The position numbers and the translations under genes were made by a program. The notes beneath the pieces are model-generated. The model saw nothing but the letters and a program-made list of their open reading frames with translations. It had not been told where the DNA came from and did not search any database. Below are positions 1 to 11,005 of a DNA stretch of 64,000 nucleotides, piece after piece; the stretch's first letter is position 1; every line of letters starts with the position of its first letter. Source of the DNA: Calvatia gigantea (Eukaryota > Basidiomycota > Agaricomycetes > Agaricales > Lycoperdaceae); the NCBI GenBank assembly GCA_025093985.1, contig JACAAK010000005.1, positions 1,364,001 through 1,428,000 on the forward strand. The letters run 5' to 3'.

Positions 1-1
1 C

Positions 2-340
2 CATGATGTATTCAATGAACAACTCCTGACACTAGCACACCAGGCAGAGTTCCTGAGTCAAAAACAACCATCAGCACCCAACCTGGTGATCATCAACAAT
101 GAAGAAGAGTATGAAGTGGAAGAAATCTGCAGACAACGAAAATGAGGAAGGGGCTATCAATTCCTGGTCCACTGGAAGGGGTACAGCAATGAAGAAGATA
201 TGTGGACAGCGGAGTCCAATTTGGAAAATGCAAAAGATGCCATAAGAGACTACCTAAAAAGGCATCCAGAGGATACCCATAAAAGAGGGGGTAGAAAACA
301 CAAAAAAGCATCAAACAAACAACCCAGACAGAGAAACTAA
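2..340 (+). pseudogene. Integrase C-terminal chromodomain of element A (broken)
   Basis: The frame starting at base 2 opens with HDVFNEQLL, the usual post-integrase segment, followed by EVEEICRQRK and then the chromodomain core FLVHWKGYSNEEDMW and AESNLENA. It ends in a basic tail and TAA at 338-340. Chromodomains on gypsy integrases are thought to steer insertion to heterochromatin. An in-frame TGA at 143-145 splits the domain just before its conserved core, at a place where family members usually carry a basic residue, so a CGA-to-TGA change is the simplest reading. The copy is therefore dead. Confidence 0.85.
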
Positions 341-1368
341 ACAGATATGCCTGCCTCCCAATCTAACCGTATCGCTATTGACTCCCTTGTCCACCCCACA
401 CCCACCAGAATCTCCTCCCTCCCATTCCCTGAACCAGGCAACAGCCGAGCACCTGCTCCCCAAGGAACCCACTATAACCTCACAAAGACACTGTCCCCAG
501 CACAAGGCCTCCTTGAAGTCCCTGCTCAAGGATGTTGATAAAGCAACCAACAGTGAAATCGAGAACATCACCACCCAAAACAGACTGACTAGTTGTAAAC
601 CGACATATTACCCTTGCCACCACATGCATTACCTTTGCCGACATGTATGCAGGGTTTACCAACGCATCTTCCTCTACCAACCAGCATATCCCTGCACTAT
701 CTTCCAAGCCCTAGACCAATCTACCCTTACCCCCAGCGAACAGGGATCAGGGTCCAAGGACTTCAAAGCCAAATCGACTTAAGCCTCGAAAGTCTTCAAT
801 CACCTCGACATTGCCAACATCTTCCTTGAACTTGCAGATGTAGCCATGAAGTTACTCAGAAGAGACAAAACAAATGAAGACCCCAATATCAACACCTTGG
901 TTGACAGGATTCACATCACCCTCTCCAAACTACGTGACACTGTCAACTCCATGCCACCAACCCAAGCTAATACCCCCATGGACGAAGAAACCACAGTTTC
1001 CATGAAAGAGGAAGTCAACACCCTTCATCATTTCATAAAAACCATCACACCACCACAGCTTGTATCAGTTTTTCTTCCATCCGCAAGATTCCTGCACTGT
1101 ACTGCCAGGACAAGAGAAGGACCAACACTATTGGAACTCGATAGTCAAGAACTACTGGGACAGCTCCACCACCACCGACTTCCCATACAATGGCATCCCA
1201 GTCCCTATCTGACAGGACTGGACGAAGCCACTCGCCCGTCTTCTTAGTGTGTTCCAACGAAAGGAAAGTTCCTCATCAGCCACCACTAAAAAAGCACTCA
1301 GCTGCCTATGGTAGTAAATGGAGACTTCGAATGAGCTTCCTGAGGCATAAAGCCTAATCAGGGGGTAT
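341..1368 (+). other. Degenerate region between pol and 3' LTR of element A
   Basis: Several overlapping short open stretches (for example 347-538, 378-782 and 846-1247) are Pro/Thr/Ser-rich and change frame repeatedly. They may be the ruins of an extra reading frame or a 3' untranslated region of the element. No domain is recognisable. The region ends in a purine-rich tract next to the LTR. Confidence 0.5.
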
Positions 1369-1673
1369 TGTTGTGAACTTTCACTGATCATATCGCATTC
1401 CTTATCTGTCTACATTTCTATCCCCTGTGTACCTGTTTCAGCTATTTCCTACTGAGCAATCTCTGAGTATGACTCCAACTAACTACAATGCCATCCCTAC
1501 CAGACGTTTCATGTAGTTCCCCATCCATTCAACTGAATGTTCCTGTAGTATTTAAGCATACATACATACTCCTGTATTTGGTATGCTTAACCACTTAGTT
1601 CCTCTCCCCTTACTCGCCCTTAAGTCTTAGCCCAAGTTGCAACCTGAGGTTAACTCAGACTAAGGTCGTAACA
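1369..1673 (+). repeat. 3' LTR of element A (305 bp)
   Basis: Begins TGTTGTGAAC and ends GGTCGTAACA, a near-perfect short terminal inverted repeat. It is colinear with the solo LTR at 1978-2282 (also 305 bp) and with the split reverse LTR at 3898-4065 plus 11011-11162, so all three belong to one LTR family. Inside lie a TATTTAAGCATACATAC promoter-like segment and a conserved 3' end. Confidence 0.85.
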
Positions 1674-2539
1674 CATTTATTTCTTTGGGGGTGTCCTCAG
1701 TTAAAATTATCTTGTGGTCCCATTCTGTCCACTCCGGGAGTTTGTCAAAGGTTGTCTTATTGAATAGATGGGTGAATGGTCATACATAATTTGGTAGGTC
1801 TTCTGGTTTGGTTGGGTCTGGTTCTTCCTCTTCTTCCCATAGGTCTTCTATAATGGCCATGCTTCACATTTCATCCGTGATATGGATGGTCTGATGGGAA
1901 ATTTGGCAGTCTAGTGGGCATCAGGTAAACTTGATTTCTCCTATGTTCCAATCCACTTCTGGGTTATGCTTGACTAGTGTTATGATTTTCTACCAATCAA
2001 GTTGCACTCCATCCTTGTCTACATTCCTGTCTGTTAGCATATCTGTTTCATCTATTCCTGTCAAGCAATCTCCATCTATGACTTGTGTTAACTACTATGC
2101 CAGCCTGATCAGACATTTCACATAGTTACTCCATTCATTCAACTGGATAGCTCCCTGTATTTAAGTGTACATACATCCACTGTATTTGGTACACTTAACC
2201 ACCTTTATTCCTCTCTCCTTACTCACCCTCAAGACTTAGCCTAAGCTGCAACCTAAGGTCTTAACAGACTAAGGTCGTAACAACTAGCTAATCATGACCC
2301 AGAAATATCTCCACCCTGTCCTGTAGCTATACAACTGATGCCTCAATTTTTTCCCAGTGCCTTTGGATGTCCATTTCAATAGTTGCCATTTCTGTTACTT
2401 TTCCTCCTTGGTTTGGGGTTCCATCTGCATTTAGTACCAGGATCTGTTGCTCTAGTTTCCATGTTGGGATTTTTTCTTCATCAACTAGTCTTTTGCTGAT
2501 GCTACTGGTAGTGCATCCCAAGTCCACAATTGTGTTCAC
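1674..2539 (-). pseudogene. Retropepsin and protease-RT linker of element B (broken)
   Basis: Minus-strand translation gives a retropepsin start TIVDLGCTTSSISKRLVD, where the usual catalytic D-S/T-G triplet reads DLG. It then continues to a stop near 2326 and resumes toward the family's FLGHDWL motif at ~2283-2305. After the solo LTR (1978-2282) it continues as VKHNPEVDWNIGEIKF from 1977 downward, then hits TGA where CGA (Arg) is expected, and reaches the Glu/Pro-rich linker before RT. Substitution at the catalytic triplet plus stops make this copy inactive. Confidence 0.8.
1978..2282 (+). repeat. Solo LTR (305 bp) with ACTAG target duplication
   Basis: TGTTATGA...GGTCGTAACA, same family as the 1369-1673 LTR but with many substitutions. 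Flanked by the 5-bp direct repeat ACTAG (1973-1977 and 2283-2287). It interrupts the pol frame of element B exactly at the duplication. The structure fits insertion of a full element followed by LTR-LTR recombination. Confidence 0.9.
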
Positions 2540-2630
2540 TGTGACTCTTTTCCCTTCTGTGTGGATGTTGCTTTCTAGGCTTAGTTTGCACTTTTGTCTC
2601 TGAGGAATCGTGTAGAATTTGTCTGATATC

Positions 2631-3818
2631 CTAGATACAAGTTTCTTGACTCTCGAGGTCGCACCTACTCAGAGTCCTCAGAAAAATCCTTCTTCTCTTC
2701 TGCCTTGGCTTCTTCTTTCCATGGATTTGTACCTTTTTAGGTACAGTGCATACCTTCACTATATGGCCAGTCTTTCTACAATTGTAGCAAGTTAACTCCT
2801 TGGGTTTCTTGCAATCTTTGGCCATGTGTCCAAAGGTGCCACAGTTGTAGCATTTAGGTTCTCCTTTGGCATTGAAAATGTAGTATCTGCTTCCTATTTC
2901 CATGGGTTCACCTATTCCTCCATATGTTGTTCTGGTGCTAGTTTTCCTGTCTCCTCGATATTCAGATGCTTTATATTCTTGTCCAATGGTGAGAATGGCT
3001 TCTGTCTATTCTGCATAGGTGTCTGGCCTGGTGTTGGGTGGATAGCCCATAATAGTGTGGATAATGTCCTGTCTGGCATTCTTCTTGAGTAGGAACATTG
3101 CATGTTTGTTGTCCATCTTTGCCTTGCTCTTTAGGACTTCAAACTCGATTAAGTAGTCAGCTGTGTTTTTGTTACCCTGTTTGAATTTTTCAATCTGCCA
3201 TTCCACCTTACTGTTGGAGGCATTGTCAGAGAAGGTTTTCCTAAAATCCTTGGAGAACACCTTCCAGTCTACTGAGTCTTCTCCTTCTAAGATTTGTGGC
3301 ACTTTCATAGCTGCATAGGCTCCTGCTGTTCCTCCTCGCAGCCTGGCTAGGACTGCTATGGCCTTGTCATCTGCCATGCTGATTTTGTTGAATTTCATGA
3401 AGAGTGTCATGGCCCTCCACCAATCATCAAATTTGGTGCAAGTTCCATCAAAAAATCCTGGGTCCAGTACTAAGCCTTTCCCACTTGGTGCAGTTGCTGG
3501 TACTACAGCATTGTCAGTCATGTTCGAGTCAGTGCTTGAGTTCATTTCTGTTTCTCCTGAGCTTGATTTGTCTAAGTCTGATTCCTCCTGTTCCTGTGCT
3601 GGGTTCTCCTAGTGTGTCAATTCTTCTTCTGCTAAGCTGAGTTTGTTTAGAAGTTCTGATAGTACTTCTTCTCCTGTTGGGTTTACTCTGGGTTCATCAT
3701 GTTCTATTGGTTCTGCAGGTACTTTGGGGTTCCCTGTTTCTTCTTTGTCTGATGTTTCTGATTCATTGTCTGTGACTTCAAGGTTTGGTTCTCTGTATTC
3801 ATCTGGGTTCAAGCTCAT
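2631..3818 (-). pseudogene. Gag polyprotein of element B with two CCHC zinc knuckles (broken)
   Basis: From ATG at 3818 the minus frame gives an acidic N-terminal region, a stop (TAG, 3609-3611) and then the capsid-like block with FFDGTCTKFDDWWRAM, typical of fungal gypsy Gag. A second TAG lies near 3006, where relatives have Trp in a TYAEW motif. The nucleocapsid follows with two knuckles, [14 protein letters not shown] and [14 protein letters not shown], and a Lys/Arg-rich tail. All segments stay in one frame, so few changes separate this from an intact gag; the observed ones are nonsense. Confidence 0.85.
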
Positions 3819-3897
3819 ATACTAGCTTCTAGACTGTTCTTGTTCAGGCCTGTTTCAGCCTACTCCTTGCAAGGTGAGGTGGGGATGCTTAACTAAA

Positions 3898-4065
3898 TGT
3901 TATGACCTTAGTCTGACTGAACCTCAGGTTGCAACTTAGGCTAAGACTTGAGGGCAAGTAAGGGAAGAGAAACTGTAGATGGTTAAGCATACCAAATACA
4001 AGAGGATGTATGTATGCTTAAATACAGGGAGGACCATCTAGTTGAATAGATGGAGATACTACATG
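3898..4065 (-). repeat. 5' LTR of element B, inner half
   Basis: Plus-strand TGTTATGACCTTAGTC matches the reverse complement of the 1369-1673 LTR end. The match continues to ...TACATG at 4065, where element C begins. The missing half resumes at 11006 (duplicated ACATG) with GAAACATCTG. Gag begins 80 bp further on the minus strand, as expected for a 5' LTR. Confidence 0.85.
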
Positions 4066-4287
4066 TGGAAGCCTGGAGGCTCACTGTTTGATACAGATCA
4101 GGGGATTACTCACAAGTCACACCAGACAAATGAGTGTTTTCAGGAGTCTATACGAACGATATGCATAAAGTACATGATAATAAAGGAAAGTAATGAAACA
4201 GAACTAAGTAGTAAGTCTGTCAGGTTCTTTATATATATGATCTATCTTGTTTATAGTTGTTAGTATTGCTTATCTAACAGACTTACA
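4066..4287 (-). repeat. 3' LTR of element C (222 bp)
   Basis: Plus-strand TGGAAGCCTGG...GACTTACA. Adjacent at 4288-4299 is the polypurine tract of the minus-strand element. It contains an AT-rich TTCTTTATATATATGATC stretch that could hold the promoter or terminator signals. Confidence 0.9.
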
Positions 4288-5729
4288 CTCTTCCCCCCTA
4301 AGAAAAAGTCATAATCTTTCTCATTCAGTTGGTCAGTAGTAATGTATCATCGTCAGGTGTTATTTTGTCGTGGACTGGTTTGATGAGTAAGGTATAAAAG
4401 GTCTTGCATTTGTTGATCAGGCCCAGGTAAAGAGGCAGAAGTAAGAATACTAAATGTGATATGGATGTACGGCTTAGATTAAGCTGACAGAATAGATATT
4501 TAAAGATTTCTGCACAAGACAAGTTCGTAGGGAGGCAATCTGACAATATGAGGGACAATTCCACAAAATAATGTGAAACAACAACATGTAGAGAACACTA
4601 GAATAACTAACTACCTTCACTAAGAAGAGTAAAGCCAAGTTACACTGTAAAAAGTGCAACTCGTGTCTCTTATCCAAGAAGTCAACAAGACATAGAACCT
4701 CAGGTACTCCCTAAGATTCACCCTTATCAAGTTAATGACCAGAAGCACACTGTCCTACACTTGTGATATGCCAAGTACCAGGGTGTAGCAATGCAATACA
4801 CTCTTAATCTAAGCTTACTTCATGAGTAAGCCTGAGGTCTTCTTCTTAGATCAAAAGGTCTCAACCTTAGCTCAAGTCACTTAGTCTAGTTAATCTCGAA
4901 AGAACTTATTACTTTGCTTTGCTCAGGCACAATAGATCACTTTTCACTGTGCTCTGAAGGCTGGGCAATGGCTAGTAGGTTCCTTGCCACATCTGACACC
5001 TCAGAGGGGGTTTATATATTATTTGGGTGCTCATTATGACAAGATAATGATTACATGACTAGGAACATATTATCAAGCAAGGTACAAACTGGTAGATTAG
5101 ATTGCATGCCAAGAGAGCTGCAACCTGTTAGATTAGTAAAACATTGGAAATACAGAAGGATTCTGGGTATCCATTTGTTCTGGGCTGTGTTTTAGCCTGT
5201 TCTCTGGGTCTGCATTCTTCTCTAAATATGTAGAACATCTAAGATTTCAGATGTCATGTGAACTGTTCTCCTATGTGTCCCTGTGGATTGTATGTGAACA
5301 TGTCCATACACATCATTAGTACTGAGTGATGTTCATTAATCTAACAATGGTGGCATTTCTATGTGAGCACACTGATCATCCTTTTAGATTAAGTGTGTCG
5401 GACTTATTTCCCGAGTCTAGGCTCATTGGAGGGGTCCCATAGCTCTGTATAGACACATTGGAATGGTTTTACTGCCTGGTCCAGCCAGAATCATGACTGG
5501 TCATATAGTACACTGTTAGAATTGCTTTTAGTTAAGCACAGTGGTCATCCCGTAGCCGCTGCTATCCATCATCAATGGCCATAGTGTTCTACAGTGATTG
5601 AGTACTCTTTTATTATACTGTTGGGCTCTTAGATTAGGTCATACTACTACAGGAAGGTTCAATGCAATCATTAGATTAGGCTTGTATGCCTTAGATTAGC
5701 GATTTTCATGTGTGAAAATGGCTTTGCTG
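4288..5729 (-). other. Long non-coding 3' region of element C with repeated TTAGATTA motif
   Basis: After the integrase frame stops near 5730, no frame stays open to the LTR. The 8-mer TTAGATTA occurs at 4474, 5128, 5384, 5629, 5671 and 5691, and inverted (TAATCTAA) at 4805 and 5337, with a near copy around 5093. Nothing else coding or structured is recognisable. Confidence 0.6.
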
Positions 5730-6925
5730 TTACACCAGAATATCCAGTGTCACCATGCTGTAATGTATGTCAAGGTCCATGATCCTATATGGACCATCAT
5801 AGCATAGTAGCAGCTTAAGTGCAAGTTTTTTACCATTTTTGGTAAGCTCCTTGTGCCTGTTCTCCATGGAAAGCCATACATGATTACCCATGGACAATGG
5901 GAAATCCTCTGTTCTATGTTTGTTGGCTTGTTGTGCCTGTATTATTTTCGATTCGAGTAATTTGTCCATCACCTCTGCAACCTCTTGGTTTATATGGTCA
6001 ATAAATTGTAGCGGTGATTTGAGTGTGTCAGATAGTTCTTTTGTGATGGGCAGGTATTAGTCAGGGAGAGTATCCCATCCTGAGCTGGAATCCTGAATAC
6101 CCCATTGATACATTTGTTGTATTCATCATAGTGAATCTAATATAAGGGAGGGCTTTCACCCAACCCTTCTGTTTCTCATTTGTATACATCTGTAGACATT
6201 GATTGAGGGTTTTATTAGTCCTTTCTGATGCCCCATCTGTTTCTGGGTGGAAAGCCATTGACATTTTAAGCTTAACACCAGTCAATTCATGTACATGTTT
6301 CCAGAAGTGTAACATGAACAACACATTGTGATCTGACACAATTTTGTCAGGAAGGCTGTTCTCACAGAACCAGTTGTTGAAAAACAATTTGGCAAGGTCA
6401 CATACTGTGATGGTTTTTTGACATGGTACAAGTCGAATGTCTGCACCCAACCGATCTGTCATTGTCAATATAGAGTCAAAACCTTCCTCTTTTGGCAAGG
6501 GGCCCATGAAATCAATGGCTACTGATTTGAAATGACCATCTGGCACAGGGAGGGGATATAGAGGACCAGCTGGTCACGAGGTACAAGACTTGTTTCTTTG
6601 GCATTCCTCACATGAAGGGATATAGGAGTTTTCCAAAAAGGAGTACATACCTGGCCAATAAAAGGCCTCTTGCATTACATTATACATCTTGTCAAAACCA
6701 AAATGGCCTGAGCGCATTGTGTGTGACCCCAACCAAGGATTCTTGCAGATTTCCTGTGCATGGAATGACCAGGCATCCCTTATAATATAGGAGATCACCT
6801 TCTTTAACCAAACTGTCCATTTTCACAGTTAAGGCTTTCTGACACCAAGGGTCTGTGGTGTACCCGTTAACAATGGAGATCCTAAGCTCATCATCTGCAG
6901 AGATTTCCAGTATGGGTATGACCAT
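5730..6925 (-). pseudogene. Integrase of element C (degenerate)
   Basis: The zinc-binding HHCC domain is visible (GSHTMRSGHFGFDKM and, later, PSCEECQRNKSC at about 6590-6740). The rve catalytic core follows at 6061-6546 with the D,D,E residues in AIDFMGPLP, IVSDHN and TDGASERTNKTL. A C-terminal segment (5730-5972) has the family's HVWLSMEN and GPYRIMDLD patterns before a premature stop. Stops and frame breaks separate these blocks. A C-terminal chromodomain was not found. Confidence 0.85.
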
Positions 6926-7422
6926 CTCCAGTCAGTGGCAGGTACATGCAGGTTGGAGAGCATTTTGACGCAGGCAAAAGGTGATGTATCTGATGGTAAA
7001 AGGCTGCATACTGGGACCTCAAGCTCATCTGGGGCCTTGAGTTCGTCAAGCTGATCGAACGGTGTCATGTGCCATGCATCGACTTCCTTTTGTACAGACT
7101 CTGAAAATTCAGTGTGGGACAAGGAGTCAGCAACAGTATTATTCTCACCTTTGACATAGACAATGTCAAAGGTGTATTGTTGTAACATTTCCATTCACTG
7201 TGCTTGGCAACAGGACAAGTGTTTTTGTGATTCAAAACATTTGAGTGTGTGGTGATTGGTGATTACTGTGAACTGGATACCCAACAGATCAGCCCGCCAC
7301 TTTGTGAGTGCACAGGACAACTGCAAACAGTTCCTTTTCATGGACAGGATAGTTGAGTTCAGCCCCTTTGAGAGGTTTAGAATCAAAAGCGACAGGGCGA
7401 GATGTTTCTCAAGTCTTCCCAA
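6829..7422 (-). pseudogene. RNase H domain of element C (broken)
   Basis: Minus-strand blocks include ALTKWRADLLGIQFTVIT followed by NHHTLKCF, where the family has the catalytic Asp in DHHTLKCF; a GAT-to-AAT change would give this. A stop next to 7195 replaces a conserved Trp before MEMLQQYTFDIVYVKG. The block ends NNTVADSLSH, which corresponds to the usual N-x-x-A-D-x-L-S-R end of RNase H. The remaining stretch to about 6830 is linker. Confidence 0.85.
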
Positions 7423-7499
7423 AATTCAACATTGCACCTGTGCACAAGTCCAAAGCATCAGTGGTGACAAACATGTGGTATTCCGGCATAAGGTTATGG

Positions 7500-8498
7500 T
7501 TGATGACTGTCATGTATTCCGTGCTAAGCACCAAGCATTTGATTCCATCAAATGCTGCCTAATGTGCAGGATTCCATTCTGGAAATTGTACTTGACATTC
7601 ATCACTTGTAAGCTTATTAAGTATATGTGTGTAATCTGCCAGGCATGGCAAAAAGGCTGCGAGATAGTGCACACCAAACCAAGGAATTTCTGAACATCCT
7701 TAGCCAAGGATGGAGTGGGCCAATCAATGATCCGATCAATCTTTTCATCATCTGCTTTGATACCATTACAGTTGATAAAATGACCAAGAAAATGAACTTC
7801 TGTTTGAAAAAGTCTTGTTTTCTTGAGATTGCAGTAGAGCCCAGCTTGTTTCAATGCCTGTAATATAAGGCGCACATGGTGTACATGTTCTTCAATGGAA
7901 TTCGAACCATATAATAATATCATCAAGGTAAATATGACAGATTTTTCCAATGTACTGCTACAATGCTTGGTTCACGCATCATTGGTGAATCACAGGAGCG
8001 TTCCACAAACCCATAGGCATAACACACCATTCATACAGTCTGAAAGGGGTAGTCACTGCTGTGAGAGGAATATCAGAAGGTTTTATCCTTGTCTGAAAAA
8101 ATGCTTTTGTCATATCTATTGTACCCCAGATCTTGCCCTTGGCACAATCTGCTAATATATCATCAACATGGGGCAAGGGGTAAGAGTCAGGGATAGTGTT
8201 CTTGTTCAACTGGCAGTAATCATTCACCCAACACAGAAGTGCAGTCAGATCAGCCTTCAGTATAATGAAAGCCAGTGAGGACATGTGCTGAAGAGGAAGG
8301 CCTAATGCGACCTGTCTCCAAATGCTGGTCAATGAGGGTCTTCCATGTCTCACAGTACTTGCATGGGCAAGAATAGGAACATGTCTGAATCATATGATTG
8401 GCATCCTTAAGCCGAATTTCTGCAAGAACATCTGTAGGTAACTCATTTACATGAGGGATATCTTGGAAGACATCCTGAAATTCTTGTATGATTTTCAT
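7500..8498 (-). pseudogene. Reverse transcriptase of element C (broken)
   Basis: Recognisable RT blocks on the minus strand are an N-terminal region with FQDVFQDIPHVNELP, the palm motif TIDMTKAFFQTRI, then FRLYEWCVMPMGLWNAP, the catalytic YLDD box at 7919-7930 (context CHIYLDDII) and HFLGHFINCNGIKAD downstream. Several stops and frameshifts divide these blocks, so no functional enzyme is encoded. Confidence 0.88.
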
Positions 8499-8504
8499 TC
8501 GTTC

Positions 8505-10465
8505 TCACTCAAGCATTGCCTCTTCTTTGACACACAAAATGTGGTGAGCAATTGCTGCCACAATTTCATGCATAGGGCGCTCTGAGATAGTATATTTCTC
8601 ACTTTGTTCTTTAATGTCTATGAGCCGTGATTTGAGCTCCTGTAGAAGGGAATGTCTGTACTTCTTTGTAGTCATCATGCATGCATTGGCTGTCAGAACC
8701 TTACATTTACTGAGGTGGAGGCATTGAGGCATCTGTTCCTATAAGGACATACCCAATACACTTATCCTATCACAGTTTGTTGTTCAGAGTCAATCACAAT
8801 GTTATTACATTCTAAGAAGGGCATCCCAAGTATAAGGTCTGAAGACAAGGTGTCCAAAATGATGGCATCTACAGTAAGGGAAACATATGCGAGGTTATGC
8901 TGAAGAGAGTGAAAGCTTAATATAATGTGTAAACATGGATTTGGAATTGGTAGCTGTGTGGATTGGAAGTGGGTGTTTGAGAAGGTGTCCGTGGAAGTCC
9001 AAGAGACTGTACAAGATGCTCATGGATCAAGACGATGGAAGCCCCAGAATCAATGAGAGTACAGGCAGGATAATGGGAACTCAGCTGTTAGGACCAGTGA
9101 GTTTACAATCCCAGAAAAATGGAGAAGCATTCACTGCACTTACAGAGGCATGGAATGCTGCAAAGGAGGTATTTGATCCCAGTGAGGAGATGGAAGACAC
9201 AGGATGTATCCCCTGCATCCAGACTCACTACAATTGGTATGTTGTTGTCATCCAAAGGTGTATCATTGACTGTGTTGACAATCTTCAGATGTTTGCTTCC
9301 TCGGTCACCCTTGGCAGGGGCAAAGGGGCATTTATGAATGGTGTTTGCTGATGATAATGAGGTCTGAGACTAGGCCAAGTCAGTCAAGACACTTGTATGT
9401 GACAGGGCGATAGTTGTTGCCAAAAGGAACGGGTCCAGGGCAATATGCAGAAGTCATGGCCTGCTTTGACCTTGTGACATTTCTGGCATCCATCATTCTC
9501 CTCAAGGATCCATTGTTCTGCCTCTATAAGTTTCGAAGGAGGAGGGGTAGTGTTTTTGCCCAGTTCGAAGGTCCCAGATGACTTGGCTGAAAAAGGAATG
9601 TATATGGCTTGATCCTTTTGTCATTCTGTGAAGAAAGGAGGTGTGATGGGGAGCACTGTGGATTGTGAACCTGCACCATCACTCTTGTTGTTTCCGCGAG
9701 TGGTGCAAGGGACAATGAATGCAGACTTGGTGGCAGCTGCAATAGCTAAGCTGGATACGCTCAAGCTGTTCACAATGCTTCTTGTCAATTTTCTCAACTG
9801 CATCACACCATTTGTGAAGGGTGGTGAGTCAGAAGATGTCTTTACATGTGACCTTCTCGTGGAGCTCCAGACAAAGGTTCACTCTAATGGTATTGATGAA
9901 CTCCTCATCCTTAAGGTAACTTGGCATGTCGAGGAGGCAGTTGTTGAGGGAGATGAGGTCCTGAATCCACTCTGCAAAGACATTGGTGTCTTTCATTTGT
10001 GTGCCATGAATGCGATGTCCCAGATCCTTATGCCAATTCTAGTCAAGGAACTTAGCATGGAGGTACACCATAAATTCAGTGAATGACATCTTAATGACAG
10101 TCGCACATTGAGCTTGGAGGTAGTTGTCAATCTTCCTGTTTGCTGCACAGTACTGCAAAATCTGGGTGACCCAGGAGCTTTCATCTACAGGACTTTGCCA
10201 GACCATCAAAGTAATCACAGGTACAACGTTCAAAATCGAGCAGGAACTCGGGTTTAATTTCGGCATTTGTCATTAAGGGTGGTCCTCTTGGAATGAGGGT
10301 GATACTAGAGGCAAGTGTAAGGTTTTCCATGATAGATGGGATGTAATAACCCTCAAAATTGGAGCTCGAGTCTTCAGGTAAGACAGGGGACATTAAACAA
10401 GGTAGGTTCTGGGGAAATAGAGGCAAAGAAGGGCCTATGCTCATTTTCCCATGCAAGTTGTGCAT
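8505..10465 (-). pseudogene. Gag-protease region of element C (degenerate)
   Basis: Minus-strand fragments read as the Gag of a basidiomycete gypsy lineage: MTNAEIKPEFLLDFERC, then WVTQILQYCAANRKID and FTEFMVYLHAKFLD, interrupted by several stops. Downstream there is a Cys/His-containing stretch near 9430-9500 and a protease-like region near 8750-9060. Frame breaks are frequent, so boundaries are approximate. Confidence 0.65.
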
Positions 10466-10783
10466 GTGTAATAGCCAGACTGGGAACTATATGACAAAGG
10501 GATGAATTCGTTGCCTACACCAGGCTATATGCAGGTGTTTCTGTGTTTTTTAACATGTAGGGGTATGTGTATGTATGTGAAAAGGAGTATATGCATCTGT
10601 ATACAGGGGTGTACACCTGTGTGCAGAGAGAATGCATATGTACACAAAAGGGGGACAAGGGGAAAAGGCAGGGGAAAAGAAAATGGGGGGAAATCTTTAC
10701 GGACCTCTTCAAAGACGAAGTGTCAATGCTTTGTCGACATCCACCCTTAGGAAGACTGTGCAAGAAAACTCAAAAAAAAAAAG

Positions 10784-11005
10784 TGGAAGCCTGGAGGCTC
10801 ACTGTTTGATACAGATCAGGGGATTACTCACAAGTCACACCAGACAAATGAGTGTTCTCAGGAGTCTATATGAATGATATGTGTAAAGTACACAATAATA
10901 AAGGAAAGTGATGAAATGGAACTAAGTAGTAAGTCTGTCGGGTTCTTTATATATATGATCTATCTTGTTTATAGTTGTTAGTATCACTTATCTAACAGAC
11001 TTACA
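10784..11005 (-). repeat. 5' LTR of element C (222 bp)
   Basis: Same length and ends as the 4066-4287 LTR. Preceded on the plus strand by an A-rich run (10772-10782), which on the minus strand is the T-rich leader directly after the LTR. Followed by the ACATG duplication and then the second half of the LTR of element B. Confidence 0.9.

Larger units (their letters stand above)
1..1673 (+). mobile_element. Ty3/gypsy chromovirus element A, 3' part only
   Basis: The 3' end of a plus-strand LTR retrotransposon whose 5' part lies left of the window. Visible are the C-terminal chromodomain of its integrase, about 1 kb of degenerate sequence, a purine-rich tract (CAGGGGGTAT) and a 305-bp LTR ending in CA. 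Immediately after the LTR, at 1674, the sequence becomes the interrupted pol gene of the older minus-strand element B. Element A therefore inserted into B. Its target-site duplication cannot be tested because the other end is outside the window. Confidence 0.85.
4066..11005 (-). mobile_element. Complete Ty3/gypsy element C (6.94 kb), minus orientation
   Basis: Two 222-bp LTRs (4066-4287 and 10784-11005) are flanked by the 5-bp duplication ACATG (4061-4065, 11006-11010). Orientation is minus: the polypurine tract (AGGGGGGAAGAG read on the minus strand) abuts the 4066-4287 LTR, and Gag, protease, RT, RNase H and integrase run from high to low coordinates. The two LTRs differ at about 13 positions by eye, all transitions. 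No clear tRNA primer-binding site follows the 5' LTR; a T-rich stretch sits there instead. About 1.4 kb between pol and the 3' LTR is non-coding. Confidence 0.92.

Noticed and set aside
10502..10877. Cluster of plus-strand frames rich in Cys/Tyr/Lys
   Set aside because: Inside the leader and Gag region of minus-strand element C; repeat-like TGTGTATGTATG content, no domain.
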